A program made the translations under genes and the position numbers. From contig CAILTZ010000209.1 of assembly GCA_903837255.1 (NCBI GenBank), positions 1 through 7,843 of the forward strand: a stretch of 7,843 nt of DNA. The letters are read 5' to 3'. This DNA is from an uncultured Pirellula sp. Lineage in GTDB: Bacteria; Planctomycetota; Planctomycetia; Pirellulales; Pirellulaceae. The notes beneath the pieces were generated by a model. It searched no databases. It saw only the letters and a program-made list of their open reading frames with translations, and was not told the DNA's origin. Positions 6,345 to 7,843 of the stretch are shown one piece after another (position 1 is the stretch's first letter; each line of letters begins with the position of its first letter).

Positions 6345-7843
6345 ATGCGCACCTTGCAACCCCAACTAAGAAACACCCTTTTGATCGGATTGACTTGCGT
6401 CGGTTCGGTCAGCCAATCGGCCTTGGCTCAGCCCCCAGGAGGCCGCCCCGGGCCGGCAGAACAAGCTCGACTCATCGAGGTAGATTCCGAACGAGACTTG
6501 AATCTCGTTGCTCTTCGCACCTCACTGACGCTTTCCTCCGAGCAAAACGAGTCGGTCACAAGTCTCTACAAACAACTTCGGGCCGATCAGACTCAGACCG
6601 TCCAAAGCCAATTGCGCGAGGCGATGGCCAATCAGAGCAACACCAGCGAGCGAGCTTCGCCAGAAATGCGAGCCAAACAGGAAGCGATCCTCAAGACCAA
6701 GATCGATCCGATCAACGCCAAGTTCCTGGGCGACTTGCGCGCTAAGCTAACCGCACAACAGCAGGTAAAGTTCGATGCGATGGTCGAGGAATTAGACCTC
6801 TATCCAGTCAGGGGCCAAGCCCAAGCTGCGGCGATCAACACCCCGTTTGCCCTGAAACACCGCGTCGATCTTGAGCAAAAGGATGGCTACCGTATCCTCA
6901 CCTCCAACGGCATCCCGGATTACACCCCGGGTATCTTTCCAGGTCGTGGCAATCCAGCTGCGATCAAAGAGCAGAATTATACTTTTCGGATACCGCTCGA
7001 CCCAAAAGTCAATGATCGTCCATCGCCGCATCGAGGACTCTTGGCAGGTGTCGCGCTAAATGGAGTGGTATTCGATCCTGGTACCGCTGAAATGTGGCGC
7101 AATGACCCTCAGTCCGGTTGGCGTCAAGAAGCCATTTCGCCCCTGACGATTGCCGGAGCGAAAATGGGATTGGATCGAAGCAACGCACACGTGCAACCCA
7201 GCGGTGCTTATCACTACCATGCCATGCCCACAGGCTTAGTCAAGAAACTCGCGGAAGCCAAAAGCGTGAAGGTAGGTCAAGCCATGATCCAGATTGGATG
7301 GTCCGCCGATGGCTTTCCCATCTACGACAACCATGGCTATTCGGATGCCAAGGATGCATCGAGTACGATCAAGGAGCTGCACTCAAGCTATCGACTCAAG
7401 TCTGGGAATCGTCCGGATGAAAGCGCAACGCCACCCGGGCCAGGAGGTCCGTTCGATGGTACCTACCAACAAGACTATGAATTCGCGGAGGGCTCGGGCG
7501 ATCTAGACGAATGCAACGGCCGATTTGGCGTGACTCCTGAATTCCCCGAGGGGATTTATTATTATGTCGTTACCGGCGAGTACCCCTTCATTTCAAGACG
7601 ATTCCGAGGAGCGGCTGACGCTAGTTTTGCGAAAAACGATGGACCTGGCGCTGGAGGCAGACCCGGTGCTGGCGGACAGCCTGGCCCTGGCGGACAGCCT
7701 GGCCCTGGCGGACAGCCCGGACCTGGTGGACGGCCCGGACCTGGTGGACGGCCCGGCGCTGGTGGACAGCCCGGCCCTGGTGGACAGCCCGGCCCTGGTG
7801 GACAGCCCGGACCTGGTGGTCGGCCCGGCGCTGGCGGACAGCC
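6345..7843 (+). CDS. Secreted YHYH-domain protein with LTxxQ-like helical region and collagen-like tail (3' end outside window)
   Basis: The frame is open from ATG 6345 to the window edge (499 codons seen). Residues 1-28 form a signal peptide with ALA|QP cleavage. Residues ~45-150 are charged, helix-rich and Gln-rich, with LTLSSEQ and LTAQQQ words resembling the LTxxQ motif of Spy/CpxP-type periplasmic proteins. Residues ~165-428 form a YHYH domain: Tyr289-His290-Tyr291-His292 in GAYHYHAMP, then IGWSADGFPIYDNHGY and, near its end, DLDECNGRFG and IYYYVVTGEYPF, all typical of the family. The biochemical role of YHYH proteins is not established; a metal-binding role for the His pairs would be a guess. 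From residue 433 the protein becomes a G-[PA]-G-G-[QR]-P repeat. It lies 281 bp downstream of an envelope-sensing kinase, so it may belong to that regulon, as CpxP does with CpxA; this is inference from position and the Spy-like region only. Confidence 0.88.
   Translation, partial: MRTLQPQLRNTLLIGLTCVGSVSQSALAQPPGGRPGPAEQARLIEVDSERDLNLVALRTSLTLSSEQNESVTSLYKQLRADQTQTVQSQLREAMANQSNTSERASPEMRAKQEAILKTKIDPINAKFLGDLRAKLTAQQQVKFDAMVEELDLYPVRGQAQAAAINTPFALKHRVDLEQKDGYRILTSNGIPDYTPGIFPGRGNPAAIKEQNYTFRIPLDPKVNDRPSPHRGLLAGVALNGVVFDPGTAEMWRNDPQSGWRQEAISPLTIAGAKMGLDRSNAHVQPSGAYHYHAMPTGLVKKLAEAKSVKVGQAMIQIGWSADGFPIYDNHGYSDAKDASSTIKELHSSYRLKSGNRPDESATPPGPGGPFDGTYQQDYEFAEGSGDLDECNGRFGVTPEFPEGIYYYVVTGEYPFISRRFRGAADASFAKNDGPGAGGRPGAGGQPGPGGQPGPGGQPGPGGRPGPGGRPGAGGQPGPGGQPGPGGQPGPGGRPGAGGQ
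7647..7843 (+). repeat. 18-bp tandem repeats encoding G-[P/A]-G-G-[Q/R]-P
   Basis: Eleven units of 18 bp are seen, the last cut by the window edge. Glycine falls at every third position, as in collagen-like G-X-Y tails, with an extra Gly in each hexapeptide. The variants are ordered: GAGGQP, two GPGGQP, then one or two GPGGRP, and the series starts again at 7755 and 7827. This suggests duplication of a 4-5-unit block. Such arrays change copy number easily, and their assembled length may be wrong. Confidence 0.9.

Noticed and set aside
6395..7506. Open frames in other phases within the YHYH gene
   Set aside because: The frame from 6345 carries a signal peptide and the YHYH motifs without interruption; the others show low-complexity Arg/Ser-rich translations.
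1..7843. tRNA, rRNA or known riboswitch
   Set aside because: No cloverleaf, rRNA-like stretch or recognised riboswitch core was seen in the intergenic regions.

Overview
The window looks like a stretch of planctomycete chromosome, most likely from the Pirellulales. This is an inference from gene content and style, not from a database match. The clues are a DnaA-type gene with no dnaN beside it, a large exported PQQ-type dehydrogenase fused to PKD, cytochrome c and CBM6-like domains, a YHYH-domain secreted protein with a low-complexity Gly-Pro tail, little or no Shine-Dalgarno signal at several starts, and repeat-rich intergenic DNA. All genes that can be supported are on the + strand.

Layout. 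(1) 2-595 is the 3' part of a dnaA-family gene cut by the window edge. Its DNA-binding domain IV is well kept, but two ATPase arginines appear to be replaced by leucine. (2) 628-3339 is a 903-residue exported PQQ-dependent sugar dehydrogenase-type protein. (3) 3340-3803 is a 464-bp gene-free block packed with short direct and inverted repeats. (4) 3804-4381 is a broken RstA/OmpR-type response regulator. It has lost about 35 residues of the receiver domain, including the phospho-acceptor Asp, and is frameshifted near the end of its winged-helix domain at a GATC repeat. (5) 4378-6063 is an intact RstB-like sensor histidine kinase whose ATG overlaps the ancestral regulator stop (ATGA). (6) 6064-6344 is a leader/intergenic region with a 13-bp stem-loop and four 12-bp tandem repeats. 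(7) 6345-7843 is a secreted protein with an LTxxQ/Spy-like helical region, a YHYH domain and a collagen-like G-P-G-G-Q-P tail that runs off the window.

How the genes fit together. The kinase and regulator once formed a translationally coupled two-component pair. As the sequence stands, the kinase can be made but its partner cannot receive phosphate in the normal way or fold a complete DNA-binding domain. The downstream secreted protein carries an N-terminal region resembling Spy/CpxP-type periplasmic proteins, so it could have been a target or partner of this envelope-sensing system; that link is only positional. The dehydrogenase and the dnaA-like gene have no clear functional link to the rest.

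The observations most worth following are the doubly damaged response regulator beside an intact kinase, the loss of both ATPase arginines in the DnaA-like protein, the imperfect inverted-repeat element at 3568-3678, and the structured leader in front of the YHYH gene.
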